The position numbers and the translations under genes are program-made. Below, one piece after another: positions 44,060 to 44,262 of a DNA stretch of 44,262 nt. Every line of letters starts with the position of its first letter. The first letter of the stretch is position 1. The DNA comes from Clostridia bacterium (lineage in GTDB: Bacteria; Bacillota; Clostridia; Oscillospirales; Acutalibacteraceae): the NCBI GenBank assembly GCA_017474125.1, contig JAFVIF010000028.1:1-44262 (forward strand), in the 5' to 3' direction. Below the pieces are notes generated by a model. That model saw only the letters and a list, made by a program, of their open reading frames with translations. It did no database searches and had not been told where the DNA came from.

Positions 44060-44085
44060 ATCCCGTGCGCTTCAGCGCACGGGAT
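44060..44085. terminator. GC-rich hairpin after galE
   Basis: ATCCCGTGCGC (44060-44070) pairs with GCGCACGGGAT (44075-44085) around TTCA. On the plus strand no T-run follows; on the minus strand TATTTTTTATT follows. It is a strong stem but a poor plus-strand terminator. Confidence 0.55.
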
Positions 44086-44091
44086 GTATAT

Positions 44092-44134
44092 GCCCACATA
44101 GTTCAACGGATAGAATAAGGTCCTCCTAAGGTTA
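44092..44134 (+). pseudogene. 5' half of a tRNA-Arg(CCU), 3' half missing
   Basis: The first 43 positions align with a tRNA: acceptor strand GCCCACA, TA, D arm GTTC/GAAT around AACGGATA, then anticodon loop CTCCTAA with anticodon CCT (44125-44127). The anticodon stem AGGTC/GGTTA is weakened by G-T pairs and an A-A mismatch. No T arm and no TGTGGGC acceptor partner follow; an unrelated 9-bp hairpin (44145-44167) is there instead. Confidence 0.65.
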
Positions 44135-44144
44135 TACTAAATCA

Positions 44145-44167
44145 CTCGCCTTTGCTCAAAAGGCGAG
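44145..44167. other. 9-bp hairpin between tRNA fragments
   Basis: CTCGCCTTT (44145-44153) and AAAGGCGAG (44159-44167) form a perfect stem around GCTCA. No T-run follows. TTGCTC (44152-44157) and TATAGA (44174-44179) could be a weak promoter for the tRNA. Confidence 0.5.
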
Positions 44168-44194
44168 CGATAATATAGATAAAATTTCATACAC

Positions 44195-44262
44195 GTCTCT
44201 GTACCTCAGCAGGATAGAGGGTCCGCCTCCTAAGCGGAACGCCCCCGGTTCGAATCCGGGCA
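44195..44262 (+). tRNA. tRNA-Arg(CCU), 3' end outside window
   Basis: Acceptor strand GTCTCTG (44195-44201), D arm CCTC/GAGG, anticodon stem TCCGC/GCGGA with loop CTCCTAA (anticodon CCT at 44229-44231, reading AGG), T arm CCCGG-TTCGAAT-CCGGG (44244-44260). The last two bases, CA, begin the expected CAGAGAC acceptor partner. Confidence 0.92.

Noticed and set aside
1-44262. CRISPR arrays, insertion sequences, prophage genes, riboswitches
   Set aside because: No regularly spaced direct repeats, transposase, integrase or phage structural genes were seen, and no leader matched a riboswitch I can recognise.

Overview
The window looks like chromosomal DNA of an anaerobic, saccharolytic member of the Clostridia (Bacillota), probably a gut or rumen lineage near Oscillospirales. 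This rests on gene content and synteny: YceD-L32, DUF512 radical SAM-Der-PlsY, a DnaD/DnaI-type primosome pair, HemW, PduL-type phosphotransacylase, a Na+-pumping decarboxylase, a K+-dependent-type membrane pyrophosphatase, strong AGGAGG ribosome sites and many intrinsic terminators. No species can be named from the sequence. I see no insertion sequence, prophage or CRISPR array.

Layout. (1) 1-5158: a glycan locus with a large secreted InlB-repeat protein (cut by the left edge) and a DUF4838 glycoside-hydrolase-like protein, divergent from an AraC regulator. (2) 5255-7405: a minus-strand operon of an HTH protein, a zinc-ribbon/membrane/BspA-like LRR protein and an unusual Ser/Thr kinase. (3) 7518-13136: an XRE regulator divergent from a five-gene operon of an SPFH protein with two zinc ribbons, three membrane proteins and a small soluble protein. 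The intergenic region carries 13-bp inverted repeats flanking the promoter. Together, (2) and (3) are the most novel part of the window and may be an envelope-sensing or membrane-protection system. (4) 13247-21048: housekeeping and metabolic genes: nagA, pduL-type, hemW, histidine phosphatase, a 65-residue orphan, CPBP protease, RluA, RadC and an AlaX-type editing protein.

(5) 21145-29594: energy metabolism. An oadG / biotin carrier / oadB / oadA operon encodes a Na+-translocating decarboxylase with a separate biotin carrier. FeoB, pyruvate kinase and a second OadB follow; the second OadB is paired with an unlisted 46-residue membrane protein. (6) 29712-34044: a DUF5107/TPR protein divergent from a regulator that has its LacI-like sensor at the N terminus and a LuxR-type HTH at the C terminus. 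(7) 34102-38775: gtrA, yceD-rpmF and DUF512-der-plsY. (8) 38922-44262: hppA, dnaC/dnaI-like and dnaD-like genes, galE, then a 5' tRNA-Arg(CCU) half and an intact-looking tRNA-Arg(CCU) cut by the right edge.

Functional reading: sugars from glycans enter glycolysis (NagA, GalE, pyruvate kinase). Acyl-CoA is converted to acyl phosphate by PduL. Decarboxylation and pyrophosphate hydrolysis may each contribute to a Na+ (or H+) gradient. Many promoters match the sigma-A consensus with exact 17-bp spacing and allowed several start codons to be corrected. All functional names rest on motif recognition by eye; no database search was run.
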